The notes: generated by a model not told the origin, from the sequence alone. DNA of 64,000 nucleotides from Flavobacteriales bacterium (GCA_016719225.1 JADKAN010000005.1:310001-374000), one strand, 5' to 3'; shown: positions 1 to 8,640, counted from the first letter of the stretch. Made by a program: numbers and translations.

Positions 1-268
1 CGCGAAGCAGGGCGCAACGGGCATCTACCACCTGAGCGGACCCGATGGAATGACGATCTTGGAACTGGTGCAGCGTGTGGCCACCTTCTTCGGGCTGGAC
101 CCGCGCCATGTTCAGGCTGTGAAAAGTGACTCGCTCGGTCAGCCTGCAAAGCGTCCGCCGGTAACGGGCTTCATCCTGGACAAGGCCCGCCGGGAGCTCG
201 GCTACGCGCCGCGCACGTTCGAACAAGGATTGGCCGTGCTACAAGAACAATGGTCCACGAACATCTGA
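1..268 (+). CDS. SDR-family NAD(P)-dependent oxidoreductase, RmlD-like, C-terminal part (5' end outside window)
   Basis: Only the last 88 or so codons are in the window; the frame is open from base 2. The visible part contains GIYHLSGPD followed by MTILELVQRVA, then a basic stretch with PVTGFILDKARRELGYAPRTFEQGL. This is the usual C-terminal end of RmlD/extended SDR proteins (dTDP-4-dehydrorhamnose reductase and relatives), where a helix and an ELGY-P-T-F motif form part of the substrate lobe. The Rossmann fold and the YxxxK active site lie outside the window, so the substrate cannot be named. It ends three bases before the next gene, so the two are probably co-transcribed. Confidence 0.75.
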   Translation, partial: AKQGATGIYHLSGPDGMTILELVQRVATFFGLDPRHVQAVKSDSLGQPAKRPPVTGFILDKARRELGYAPRTFEQGLAVLQEQWSTNI

Positions 269-271
269 CCG

Positions 272-1249
272 ATGTTCCGGCCGACCCCGAAGTTCAAGGA
301 CCGCCTGAAGGATATGCTCCACATGCACAGGGGCGAACGGCGCGGCATGCTCCTGTTGTCCGCCCTTTGCATCGCGGCCATGGCGTGGGTCACGTGGGAG
401 CAATGGATCCGGCCGCGGTTCGTGCAGGATCCCTCCACCTTGGAAGTGATATGGGCGGCTATGGCAGACAGTTCGGATCAGGCTTATTCCTCGACCGGAT
501 CTCCGGTGCATCGCGATCTCAGTGGGATACAGCCGTTCAATTTCGACCCCAATAACAACACGGCTGCGCAATGGACCGAGCTGGGGCTGAGCGATCGCCA
601 GGCAGCTAGCCTGATGCGCTATGTGGAACGCGGCGGAAAATTCCGGAGTAAGGCCGATCTCGCCAAAATGCGCGTGGTGGCTCCAGAGTTGTTCGCCCTT
701 TGGGAACCGTTCGTGCAATTGCCCGATCAAGTGGAACGCGGCAATTATGCGGACAGGGGCGGCAAGGAATGGGGCAGCAAGCCATGGGCCAATAAGGATA
801 GTGCTTGGAAGAATTATGCGCCGCGTGAACCCCGCCCGCCAAGGGAGCTGGTGGAATTGAACACCGCCGACACCGTGGCTTTGACCGCCTTACCAGGCAT
901 CGGTCCCGCCTTTGCGCGCAGCATTACCCGTTACCGCGACCGCTTGGGTGGTTTTACCTCCATGGATCAATTGAGCGAGGTTTATATTCTGAAAGACAAG
1001 CCGGATGCGGTTGAGCGTATCCGCGGTATGCTCGTTCTCGATCCAGCATTGGCAAAGCACATCGCGATCAATACCTGTACGGTGGAAGAACTCGCGCCGC
1101 ACCCTTATGCCGGTTGGAAGCTCGCGAAAGCGCTCGTGGCCTACCGAACACTGCACGGGCCTTACTTGGACGGGGAATCGCTGAAAAATTGCGTGCTTGT
1201 TTCCGACAGCACCATGCGGCGTTTGGCACCCTACCTCGACTTTCATTGA
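272..1249 (+). CDS. Helix-hairpin-helix (ComEA-like) membrane-anchored protein
   Basis: This 325-residue protein has a short basic N-terminus, one membrane segment at about residues 25-45 (GMLLLSALCIAAMAWVTW) and at least three helix-hairpin-helix units. The clearest is ELNTADTVALTALPGIGPAF near residue 190, followed by RSITRYRDRLGGF; others lie near residues 105-135 and 265-300. HHH repeats of this type bind DNA non-specifically in ComEA, but in Bacteroidota such proteins are usually annotated only by domain. The position directly before an acyl-CoA dehydrogenase is, from memory, common in the phylum. DNA binding is family knowledge; a role in competence is not shown here. Confidence 0.85.
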   Translation: MFRPTPKFKDRLKDMLHMHRGERRGMLLLSALCIAAMAWVTWEQWIRPRFVQDPSTLEVIWAAMADSSDQAYSSTGSPVHRDLSGIQPFNFDPNNNTAAQWTELGLSDRQAASLMRYVERGGKFRSKADLAKMRVVAPELFALWEPFVQLPDQVERGNYADRGGKEWGSKPWANKDSAWKNYAPREPRPPRELVELNTADTVALTALPGIGPAFARSITRYRDRLGGFTSMDQLSEVYILKDKPDAVERIRGMLVLDPALAKHIAINTCTVEELAPHPYAGWKLAKALVAYRTLHGPYLDGESLKNCVLVSDSTMRRLAPYLDFH

Positions 1250-1367
1250 AAGCAGTGATGCGGTGGTAACACCAGCCGCACGTTCTTCGCCTTGAACTCC
1301 GCTGCCGTAAACTTGTGATCCTTTTCAACAGCGCCGTGCGCTTTATTTCCAACTCTTCTTCAGCTCC

Positions 1368-2510
1368 ATGGAATTCAACGAGAACGAGAACCGCAAGATG
1401 ATCGCGCAAAGCGTTCGCGACCTTGTGGAACGTGAGGTACGCCCGAATTTGATGGACTGGGACGAACGCCAGTACATGCCTATCGACCTCTTCAAGAAAC
1501 ACTTCGGGCCGGCCGGGATGCTTGGCGTCTTGGTGCCGGAGGAATTCGGTGGGGCAGGACTGGGTTACCATGAATACGTGGACACCATCGTGGAAGTATC
1601 ACGGGTATGCGGGAGCATAGGCCTTAGTGTGGCTGCGCACAATTCGCTCTGCACGGGTCACATCATGTACTTCGCGAACGCGGAACAGAAGAAGCGCTGG
1701 TTGCCCAAGCTCGCCACCGGAGAATGGTTGGGTGCATGGGCACTTACCGAGCCCAACACGGGAAGCGATGCCATGCGCATGGCCACCACGGCTAAGAAGG
1801 ACGGCAATGATTGGGTATTGAACGGCACCAAATGCTGGATCACGCACGGCATCAGCAGCGACGTGGTGGTGGTGATCGCCCGCACGGGCGAGTTGCTGGA
1901 CAGCAAAGGCATGACCGCCTTTGTGGTGGAGCGCGGCACCAAGGGACTTAAAGCAGGTAAGAAGGAGAACAAGCTGGGCATGCGCGCAAGCGAGACCGCC
2001 GAGGTTATCCTGGAAGATTGCCGCGTGCCCGCTGAGAACGTGCTGGGCGCGGTCGGCGATGGCTTCAAGCAGGCCATGAAGATCCTTGACGGCGGGCGCA
2101 TCAGCATCGCGGCCCTTTCTTTGGGTATTGCGAAAGGAGCATTGGATGCCAGCGTTGCTTACTCCAAACAGCGCCATCAGTTCGGTAAGCCCATTGCTGA
2201 TTTCCAGGCCATCAGTTTCAAGCTGGCCGATATGGCAACGCGCATCGAGGCCTCCGAACTCTTGATCCGTCAGGCCTCGGACCTCAAGAACAAAGGACTG
2301 CCGATGACCAAAGAAAGCGCCATGGCCAAGTATTATGCGAGCGAGGTGAGCGTGTATGCAGGCACCGAAGGCGTACAGATCTTCGGTGGCTATGGTTACA
2401 CCAAGGACTTCCCGGTGGAGAAATTCTACCGCGACAGCAAGCTCTGCACCATCGGCGAAGGGACCAGTGAGATCCAGAAATTGGTGATCAGCCGGGAGAT
2501 CTTGCGGTGA
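1368..2510 (+). CDS. Acyl-CoA dehydrogenase
   Basis: FAD-dependent enzyme that oxidises acyl-CoA to trans-2-enoyl-CoA in fatty-acid or branched-chain amino-acid breakdown. At 380 residues it matches the short/medium-chain family. Visible signatures are LTEPNTGSDAMRM with KCWITHG in the middle domain, and GGYGYTKDFPVEKFYRD plus TIGEGTSEIQ at the C-terminus. The Glu of IGEGTSE (E364) sits where the catalytic base of short- and medium-chain enzymes lies. Chain length and substrate cannot be read with confidence; butyryl/isovaleryl types are the closest by motif. It is convergent with the next gene, with only 25 bases between the stop codons. Confidence 0.93.
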   Translation: MEFNENENRKMIAQSVRDLVEREVRPNLMDWDERQYMPIDLFKKHFGPAGMLGVLVPEEFGGAGLGYHEYVDTIVEVSRVCGSIGLSVAAHNSLCTGHIMYFANAEQKKRWLPKLATGEWLGAWALTEPNTGSDAMRMATTAKKDGNDWVLNGTKCWITHGISSDVVVVIARTGELLDSKGMTAFVVERGTKGLKAGKKENKLGMRASETAEVILEDCRVPAENVLGAVGDGFKQAMKILDGGRISIAALSLGIAKGALDASVAYSKQRHQFGKPIADFQAISFKLADMATRIEASELLIRQASDLKNKGLPMTKESAMAKYYASEVSVYAGTEGVQIFGGYGYTKDFPVEKFYRDSKLCTIGEGTSEIQKLVISREILR

Positions 2511-2535
2511 TCGTTCCGTTTTTGAACGCCCACGA

Positions 2536-3720
2536 TCAGTTCTTGGCCGGCTTTCCCAGAACGCCCAGGAGCTTGCGGTAGGCCGCATCGTGCGATGCCT
2601 TGCTGAAGTGTTCCAGGGCCAAGGATCTCATGCGTATATGCGTGCCCTCGCTGGTACGCTGCAATTCGGGAACGGCTGCGACAGGCCCCATGCAGATGCC
2701 CGCATGCTCACGCTGCACGAAGCCGCTGTAGTCACCGATGTGTTCGGTGATGATCACCGGTAGACCGGCGAGCAGGTATTCCGCGAACTTGGTGGGGGAG
2801 GCCACCCGGTTGGTGATGCTGTCCTCGCGCACCAAAAGCCCGTGATCGCAGATCGCAAGCAATGCCGGTACATCGGTGGCATCCACCCAATGGCGCAGCA
2901 CGCGTCCCGGGAATCGCGCTGCCAAGGCCGTGATGTTCTCATCCTCCCTGCTGAGGAAAAGCACTTTTACCAACGGCTGTGAGGACAAGATCGTACCCAG
3001 CAGATGTCCCAACAGGTTGAACGATTGCCAACCAGCAATGGAACCGGCGTAGGCAAGGACGATATCGGTTTCCTGAAGGCCCAGTGATCCACGGTCGGCA
3101 TGTGGGAGATCCGATCCTTGTGCTGTGGGATCGGATAGCGTGCAGGGCACCACCACGTGTTCTTTGGATCCGTATCCGTAGCGTTCACGCCAGTACGCGA
3201 CGAGTTCGTTGCTTACGGCCAAACGGATGTTACTTTTCTCCAAGGCTTCCTTTTCGGTAGGCTGTACTTGTGCGATCAGTGCATCGTCGTCCACGATCCG
3301 GTACTCCTCCCATTCTGCGGCGTATGCGCCGCGCGCATCGAAGCCGACTTTTTGCACAAAGCCGCGGTCGCGCATTCGCAAGGCCATCCACGTAGCGAAA
3401 GGCCCGCGTGCCATTATCCCTGTAGGCCCTAACAGCCGGCACGTCAATGCGAGGATGTACCTGTTCATCCGCCAGCGTTGCATGGTGGGGATCATGGGTA
3501 GGACCAAGGCCGTAGGCGCGTGCTGCTTGATCGCTCTTCGCGTTTTCAAAAAGCTGCGCGGGCTTACCAAGGCCAACAACCTAACGCGCTGATCGCCCAA
3601 GCTGTTCAAGTGCGCTACCACATCGGTGACCTGGCTCCAGTAAATGCCGGAGGGTTGCTCGTTATGGGTGAGGTACAGGACCACGGCGCAGGGCTTTCTG
3701 GTTGATCGCTCCGGGTTCAC
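2536..3720 (-). CDS. Glycosyltransferase (GT-B fold, group 1/GT4-like)
   Basis: About 394 residues. The C-terminal half carries the donor-site pattern of GT-B enzymes: DIVLAYAGSIAGWQSF, then KVLFLSREDE, and a final PTKFAEYLLAGLPVIITE, where the Glu of the EYL motif and the following Gly-Pro contact the nucleotide sugar. I chose the GTG at 3720 because it overlaps the TGA of wecB in a GTGA tetranucleotide. An in-frame ATG at 3768 would overlap wecB by 52 bases and adds a low-quality Arg-rich N-terminus. It is the last gene of the exosortase/wecB operon and probably uses the activated sugar made upstream; the acceptor is unknown. Confidence 0.85.
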   Translation of the reverse strand: MNPERSTRKPCAVVLYLTHNEQPSGIYWSQVTDVVAHLNSLGDQRVRLLALVSPRSFLKTRRAIKQHAPTALVLPMIPTMQRWRMNRYILALTCRLLGPTGIMARGPFATWMALRMRDRGFVQKVGFDARGAYAAEWEEYRIVDDDALIAQVQPTEKEALEKSNIRLAVSNELVAYWRERYGYGSKEHVVVPCTLSDPTAQGSDLPHADRGSLGLQETDIVLAYAGSIAGWQSFNLLGHLLGTILSSQPLVKVLFLSREDENITALAARFPGRVLRHWVDATDVPALLAICDHGLLVREDSITNRVASPTKFAEYLLAGLPVIITEHIGDYSGFVQREHAGICMGPVAAVPELQRTSEGTHIRMRSLALEHFSKASHDAAYRKLLGVLGKPAKN

Positions 3721-4814
3721 AGCGAGGCGAGCACGTCGAACACGCGTTCCGTGGCATGGCCGTCCCACAAAGGAGGGACTTCTCCGCGACGGGCGCGTCC
3801 TTCCGTGATCTCCGTGATCGCCATGCGCAGTGCATCCAGGTCGAAATCGATCAGGCGGTTGCTGCCCATGGTAATGGTGATAGGCCGCTCGGTGTTTGGC
3901 CGAAGTGTGAGGCAGGGTATGCGCCGGTAGGTGCTTTCTTCTTGGATCCCGCCGCTGTCGGTGATGATGAAGGCCGCCGTAGCCACAAGTTTCTGGAAAT
4001 TAAAATAGTCCAGCGGACCGGTGATGCGCAGGTTCGGCAGGTTGTCCAACCGTTCCATCAGGTTGCTTGCACGAAGTTTAGCCGTGGTGCGTGGATGAAC
4101 GGGGAAAACAACCTTGCGGTCTTTCGCCACGAAGGTGATCAGGTCGATCAGCTTGGTCAGTTCGCCCACATGATCCACTGTCGCGGGCCGGTGTATGGTC
4201 ATCAGAACATGGCCGCCGTCACCCAGGTCCATTTCCCGCAACATGTCAGAGGCCTGCACCTCGGCATCGAAGGCCACCAGCGTATCGATCATGGTGTTGC
4301 CCACCATATGGATGGCCGATGCCGGCCGTCCTTCCGCAAGCAAGTGGTCGATCCCGCTTTGCTCGGTAACGAAAAAGTGGTCCGTGATGCGGTCCGTCAG
4401 GATCCGATTGATCTCTTCCGGCATGCCCATATCGCCGCTGCGCAGGCCACTTTCCAGATGCGCCAATGGGAGGCCCAGCTTATTGGCCACCAAAGCTCCG
4501 GCCAGTGTGCTGTTCACGTCGCCGGGTACCAGGAGCAGGTCCGGCTTTTGCTCCTCCACCACACGCGTCAGCGCCATCATGATGTGCCCCATTTGGGAAG
4601 GTGGTGATGCGTGCGGAGTGTCCAGGAAAAAGTCAGGCACCAACTTGAACTGGTCGAAGAACACGGTGCTCATCTTTTCGTCGTAGTGCTGGCCGGTGTG
4701 CACCAGTTGCACATCCACGCCGCGCTGGCGGCCCACTTCCTTGAAGCGCGTCACCTTCATGAAGTTGGGGCGTGTACCAACTACGATGAGCACTCTTTTT
4801 ATCCCCATTTGCAA
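3717..4814 (-). CDS. wecB: UDP-N-acetylglucosamine 2-epimerase (non-hydrolysing)
   Basis: Interconverts UDP-GlcNAc and UDP-ManNAc, supplying ManNAc-derived sugars for surface glycans. The 365-residue length is normal. Family residues are all visible: VGTRPNFMK at 12-20 (TRP-x-F/I-x-K), PGDVNST with D99, HLESGLRSGD with E121, MPEEINR with E133/E134, MTIHRP with H208, and TDSGGIQEEST near residue 290. It is translationally coupled to the downstream glycosyltransferase through a GTGA overlap, and its 5' end is overlapped by the small membrane-protein frame upstream. An alternative start two codons in would also work. Confidence 0.95.
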   Translation of the reverse strand: MQMGIKRVLIVVGTRPNFMKVTRFKEVGRQRGVDVQLVHTGQHYDEKMSTVFFDQFKLVPDFFLDTPHASPPSQMGHIMMALTRVVEEQKPDLLLVPGDVNSTLAGALVANKLGLPLAHLESGLRSGDMGMPEEINRILTDRITDHFFVTEQSGIDHLLAEGRPASAIHMVGNTMIDTLVAFDAEVQASDMLREMDLGDGGHVLMTIHRPATVDHVGELTKLIDLITFVAKDRKVVFPVHPRTTAKLRASNLMERLDNLPNLRITGPLDYFNFQKLVATAAFIITDSGGIQEESTYRRIPCLTLRPNTERPITITMGSNRLIDFDLDALRMAITEITEGRARRGEVPPLWDGHATERVFDVLASL

Positions 4815-5064
4815 GGTTGGGCGATCGGTCGGTGAAGGTGGTTTGGCCCATGAGCCACTTCAAACGGATGAGGCCTGGTAGCTCCATACTCGTTGTCCAG
4901 TGGATGAACAGGGAGTGCGCGTAGGAAAAACGCGTGTGCCTCGCCAAGTGGTCGATCTGGTAGTTGAGGTTGATGAACAGGAATTCGCGCAACGCACCAA
5001 GCGCGATGCCGAGGATCAGGATACCGGCGATAGCGGCACGGTGCACGCCGTTGCGCATCTTCAT
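4633..5064 (-). CDS. Small exosortase-associated membrane protein (possibly truncated; overlaps wecB)
   Basis: The frame starts at an ATGA overlap with the exosortase stop, which argues for real translation. Residues 1-83 look like a protein: one membrane helix at about 10-25 (AAIAGILILGIALGALREF), then FLFINLNYQIDHL and an amphipathic stretch to about residue 78. From residue 84 (position 4814) the frame runs 182 bases inside wecB and the sequence becomes Arg/Gly/Pro-rich and noise-like. Position and N-terminus fit the short 'exosortase F-associated' proteins found beside XrtF in Bacteroidota (from memory), which I recall as having more membrane segments. It may therefore be C-terminally truncated. 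Function unknown. Confidence 0.6.
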   Translation of the reverse strand: MKMRNGVHRAAIAGILILGIALGALREFLFINLNYQIDHLARHTRFSYAHSLFIHWTTSMELPGLIRLKWLMGQTTFTDRSPNLANGDKKSAHRSWYTPQLHEGDALQGSGPPARRGCATGAHRPALRRKDEHRVLRPVQVGA

Positions 5065-5633
5065 CCGCGCTGCCGGTCAACAGGCTTGTTCGCGAAACGT
5101 TTCACCCAGATGTACCACAGCAGAAAGACCCAGCCATACACGATAACATAGAAGGTGTAGTCGTGGTTGAAATTCAGCCATTCGTAGTTGATACTGACGA
5201 TCACGCACAGCGCTGCAACGCGCATCGCATTCACCAAGTGTATGGTCATGACACCCAGCATGCCGAACCACAACTTGTGCTTCCACGGTCCACCGTAGGC
5301 GATCAAGAAGATCAGGAACACAGCGAACAGTCCCACCCCGTTGCACGGATCCCCGATCCATAGCAAATGCCCACCCTCCACACCGATCGTTCGGATGTTA
5401 TCGGCATTCACAGGCTCAGGGATAAGGTCATACCCAAGCAGCTTGAGGATGGTGCCGCTGACCGCGATCAATGAATTGATGACCGCATGGTCCAACTTCC
5501 CACCGGGATGAAGTACAAAGGAATAGAGCAGATACCAACCGGCATATAGCAAACCTGCCAATACCAGAAAGCGCACAACGGGATCCTTGGCCACCGCGCC
5601 AAAGCCAAGGCTTCGGGCGGATCGTGCCGCCAT
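5061..5633 (-). CDS. Exosortase family protein (XrtF-like)
   Basis: Integral membrane cysteine transpeptidase of the exosortase/archaeosortase superfamily, which cleaves C-terminal sorting tails. The 190-residue length is typical of the short Bacteroidota type. The catalytic triad can be read: C97 in GDPCNGVGLF, R138 in NAMRVA, and H157 in FNHDYTF. There are about five hydrophobic segments, the first at residues 20-40 and the last at 160-175. Its ATG shares one base with the TAA of the PID-CTERM gene upstream (TAATG), and its stop overlaps the next start (ATGA). The only candidate substrate in this window is that adjacent gene. Assignment to XrtF rather than a sister subfamily is inference from the PID-CTERM partner. 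Confidence 0.9.
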   Translation of the reverse strand: MAARSARSLGFGAVAKDPVVRFLVLAGLLYAGWYLLYSFVLHPGGKLDHAVINSLIAVSGTILKLLGYDLIPEPVNADNIRTIGVEGGHLLWIGDPCNGVGLFAVFLIFLIAYGGPWKHKLWFGMLGVMTIHLVNAMRVAALCVIVSINYEWLNFNHDYTFYVIVYGWVFLLWYIWVKRFANKPVDRQRG

Positions 5634-5851
5634 TACAGGACGGACTTACGTGCGCGGCGGGCCTGCAGCGCTTTTCTACCACCCAACAGCGCACCTGCAC
5701 CGATCAGCAAGGACAATCCGCCATCGATCGGGATGCAGGGAGGAGGCCAACAGGGTGGTCCGCCCCCCGGACCGGGCTGGGCCATCAATCCGCCTATCAC
5801 GGGCGCTGTGAGGAGCAGCAGCGCGAGGATCCAGCGTGTGGTATACTTCAT
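5633..5851 (-). CDS. PID-CTERM sorting-domain mini-protein (exosortase substrate)
   Basis: A 72-residue precursor. Residues 1-25 form a signal peptide (MKYTTRWILALLLLTAPVIG, cleavage probably after GLMA-Q). The C-terminus has the tripartite PID-CTERM signal: IPIDGG motif, hydrophobic segment LSLLIGAGALLGG, then a basic tail KALQARRARK. Between signal peptide and sorting motif lie only about 15 residues, rich in Pro and Gly with two Cys (PGPGGGPPCWPPPC). I chose the ATG at 5851 because the promoter at 5878-5906 lies just upstream and would exclude the longer frame starting at 5902. It is the first gene of the exosortase operon. Function of the mature peptide is unknown. Confidence 0.85.
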   Translation of the reverse strand: MKYTTRWILALLLLTAPVIGGLMAQPGPGGGPPCWPPPCIPIDGGLSLLIGAGALLGGRKALQARRARKSVL

Positions 5852-5877
5852 GTCAACTACAGTAGTTGGAGAAGCTG

Positions 5878-5906
5878 CAAATGTAACCCGATATTCGCTC
5901 ATTCAA
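5878..5906 (-). promoter_or_regulatory. Promoter of the PID-CTERM/exosortase/wecB operon
   Basis: On the minus strand, TTG at 5906-5904 (-33) is followed after 18 bases by TACATTTG at 5885-5878 (-7), a full match to the Bacteroidota TANNTTTG element. The start codon lies 26 bases downstream. This placement also fixes the start of the PID-CTERM gene at 5851. Confidence 0.75.
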
Positions 5907-6179
5907 CGGATGTTGACAACTGCCGAATAACTTACGGGCCAGTATCTTTCGTCTTCATCAGCCGAGCATTGACATGTCCGGACAGGTGCTGGTCAAGGGA
6001 AGGTTGCACGGTGAAGTGTATAGCGGATCTTCTGCCCATAACAGATCCGCTTGTTGAAGTTGTCCTAGGGAACAGGGCAATGGCCGCAGGCTCCGTTCCC
6101 ATCTGAATTCTGGACAACGGCCTTCAATGATCGGTCCGCGGACGTGGTCGATGCTATCGGAACAGCCCTGTGCCTGAGT
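5907..6179. other. Intergenic stretch between divergent promoters
   Basis: About 270 bases between the minus-strand exosortase promoter and the plus-strand wzc promoter. I see no convincing reading frame, RNA gene or strong hairpin; frames that cross it are short and compositionally random. Regulatory sites for the two surface-polymer operons would be expected here, but no operator stands out. Confidence 0.5.
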
Positions 6180-6187
6180 TATATTTG
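6180..6187 (+). promoter_or_regulatory. -7 element upstream of the wzc-like gene
   Basis: TATATTTG matches TANNTTTG exactly and is followed by GCC, as in the rpsU promoter of this window. It lies 50 bases before the ATG at 6238. No TTG is present at the expected -33 distance, so the promoter may need an activator. Confidence 0.6.
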
Positions 6188-6237
6188 CCGCCCTTCACCG
6201 GTACCGGTCACTGCCACAGCAGGGGCTTCTCCACGAA

Positions 6238-8637
6238 ATGGCATCAGTCCCCGGGCCCAAGGCGGCCATCATCGAGGTCAACGACCTGCGCAACATCCTG
6301 CGCATTGCGTCGAAGAACTGGTATTTCGTGGCCGTTGCCTTGGTGCTCTCCGCCGTGCTCTCTTATTTATATTCCTACAAGATCCCCAATGTCTACGCGG
6401 CGCGGACGCAGATCCTGATAAAGGACCAAGAGTCCTACGACTACCAAAGCCAAGTGTACAAGAACATCGGTTTCGTAAGTGCCTATGGCGATATCGTGAA
6501 CCAGAAGCGCGTACTCACCAGCTATGACCTTATCGATCGCACCTTGCAGAAATTGGACTTCGATGTGAGTTATTTCATCATCGGCCGGTTCAAGACCACC
6601 CAGGTCTATGGCGGAATGCCGTTCACCGTGCAGATGCAGGTGCTCAACAACAAGGTGTACGAAAAGCCCTTGGACCTGCACATCAATGACGCCGGTCATT
6701 TTACCCTCAGCTACGATGCGGGCCAAGGGGTCACCTCCAAAACGTTCCCGTTCAATACGGACATCGCCGACCGCGATTTTACGCTTCGCGTGGACCCTAC
6801 CGTGGACCTCAAGCCTTCCACCATCAACAGGTATAGTTCCAGTGACTACCGGTTCATCCGCCACGAACGCCCGAGGCAGGTGGCCGCGTACGCCAAAAGC
6901 CTGAATGTGGAGGACCTGCCCTACACCACTATCCTACAGGTAACCGTGGAGGATGAGATCCCCGAGCGGGCCAAGATGTTCTTGGACACGCTGAGCCAGG
7001 AATACATCAAGTACACACTTCAAGGCGATTTCGATATCAACGAGAACACCATCGGTTACATCGACAAGCAGCTGAACGAGGTCTCTGGTATCTTGGGACG
7101 GAACGAAGACGACCTGCAGGAATTCCTGCGTAGTAAGAACATTCTGGACCTGGGTAAACAGAACGACCAGTATTTCAACCAGCTGGTGAGCTTGGACGCG
7201 GACAAGCGGAAGTTCGAGTTGATGGTGGAAAGCGTGGATGCCCTGAACGACTACGTGCTGAACATCGGCGATGCCAAGCTCCTTCCGCCTTCCTTCTACA
7301 TCCTGAACGATGACGTTTTCCTGCAGAAAACGCTTTCCGAGTTGTACGACATGCAGATGCGGATGAACCGCAACATGTACAGTGCTGAAGAGGTGAATCC
7401 GGCCGTGGAAGAAGGCCAGAAGACCATCCAGCTTACGCGCGCCAACCTGCTGATCTACCTGAAGAATACGCGCAAGGCCATCCTCCAGAAGATCGCTGAT
7501 GTGGACAAACAGACCAACGAATATACCGGCCTGATACGTGCCGTGCCCCAGAACCAGCGGGACGTGGAGAATTATCAACGCAAGGTGGCGGTGAACGAAA
7601 AGCTCTATGAATTCCTGTTGGAGAAGCGCGCCACCACGGTGATCGCTAGGGCGGGCATTATTCCCCAGACCAAGGTAATAGAGACCGCTCGCGTCACCGG
7701 CATCGCTCGGCCCAATAAGACCAAGATCCTGTATACCTTCCTGGTGGGCGGGGGAATACTCTCCCTGCTCCTGGTGTTCATCCGGGTGCTCTTCTACGAT
7801 CGCGTGGAGAACGCCGATCAGCTCCGCGCGGCCACGCATGCACCCATCTTCGGGGAGGTGATCGCCAGCGAAAAAGCGGAAGAGAATTATGTGGTGGTGG
7901 ATAGCGACCCCAAGGCGGCCATCACCGAAAGCTTCCGCACCATCCGCACCAACTTGGAATACCTGCCCGCGCAAGACAACGGCAGGGCCGTGATGGTGAC
8001 CAGCTATCGACCTAACGAGGGCAAGACCTTCTGCTCGGTGAACCTCAGCGCCATTCTGGCAAAGGCCGGCAAGAAAGTCCTGCTTTTGGAGCTTGACCTC
8101 CACAAACCCAAAGTGGGCAGTGGCTTGGGCATGGTCAACAAGATCGGCATCAGCACCATTTTGGCCGGTAAGGCACAGGTCGAAGAGTGCGTCATGCACA
8201 CCAACATCCCGCATTTCGACGTGATCCTCGCGGGTGCCACCCCGCCCAACGCAAGTGAGCTCATCCTCAGCAAGAACCTCACCACCATCCTCGATTTCGG
8301 CCGTGAGCACTATGACTATGTCATGATCGACACCCCGCCGGTGGGCCTCATCACCGATGCGCTATTGATGATGCGGTATGCCGATGCGACCCTCTTCGTG
8401 ATCAATACGCGCTTGGCCAACAAAGACCATGTGCGCAATGCCATGGAGATCTACCGCTCCAATGCGGCCAAGAACTTCGGCTTCATACTCAACGGGGTGC
8501 GCATGAAGAAGAGCAAGTACTACTACAACACCAACTACGGTTACGGTTACCGCTACGCCTATGGCTATGGCTATGGCTACGGGGACAAGAAACCCAAATT
8601 GGGTGGTGATGCCGATCAGGCCAACCAAGACTCTTGA
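6238..8637 (+). CDS. wzc: Polysaccharide co-polymerase / BY-kinase (Wzc-like)
   Basis: Inner-membrane chain-length regulator fused to a bacterial tyrosine kinase, controlling capsule or exopolysaccharide export. It has 799 residues. Membrane helix 1 is at about 28-47, the Wzz and coiled-coil periplasmic part follows, and membrane helix 2 is at about 500-522. The cytoplasmic kinase starts near residue 555. The Walker A is a variant, RPNEGKTF at about 590-597; Walker A' is LLLELDLHKPKVG; Walker B is VMIDTPP near 695. The C-terminus at about 760-785 is a Tyr-rich tail of YG and YGYG repeats, the usual autophosphorylation cluster. It is followed after 3 bases by the exporter permease. Confidence 0.92.
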   Translation: MASVPGPKAAIIEVNDLRNILRIASKNWYFVAVALVLSAVLSYLYSYKIPNVYAARTQILIKDQESYDYQSQVYKNIGFVSAYGDIVNQKRVLTSYDLIDRTLQKLDFDVSYFIIGRFKTTQVYGGMPFTVQMQVLNNKVYEKPLDLHINDAGHFTLSYDAGQGVTSKTFPFNTDIADRDFTLRVDPTVDLKPSTINRYSSSDYRFIRHERPRQVAAYAKSLNVEDLPYTTILQVTVEDEIPERAKMFLDTLSQEYIKYTLQGDFDINENTIGYIDKQLNEVSGILGRNEDDLQEFLRSKNILDLGKQNDQYFNQLVSLDADKRKFELMVESVDALNDYVLNIGDAKLLPPSFYILNDDVFLQKTLSELYDMQMRMNRNMYSAEEVNPAVEEGQKTIQLTRANLLIYLKNTRKAILQKIADVDKQTNEYTGLIRAVPQNQRDVENYQRKVAVNEKLYEFLLEKRATTVIARAGIIPQTKVIETARVTGIARPNKTKILYTFLVGGGILSLLLVFIRVLFYDRVENADQLRAATHAPIFGEVIASEKAEENYVVVDSDPKAAITESFRTIRTNLEYLPAQDNGRAVMVTSYRPNEGKTFCSVNLSAILAKAGKKVLLLELDLHKPKVGSGLGMVNKIGISTILAGKAQVEECVMHTNIPHFDVILAGATPPNASELILSKNLTTILDFGREHYDYVMIDTPPVGLITDALLMMRYADATLFVINTRLANKDHVRNAMEIYRSNAAKNFGFILNGVRMKKSKYYYNTNYGYGYRYAYGYGYGYGDKKPKLGGDADQANQDS

Positions 8638-8640
8638 TCC

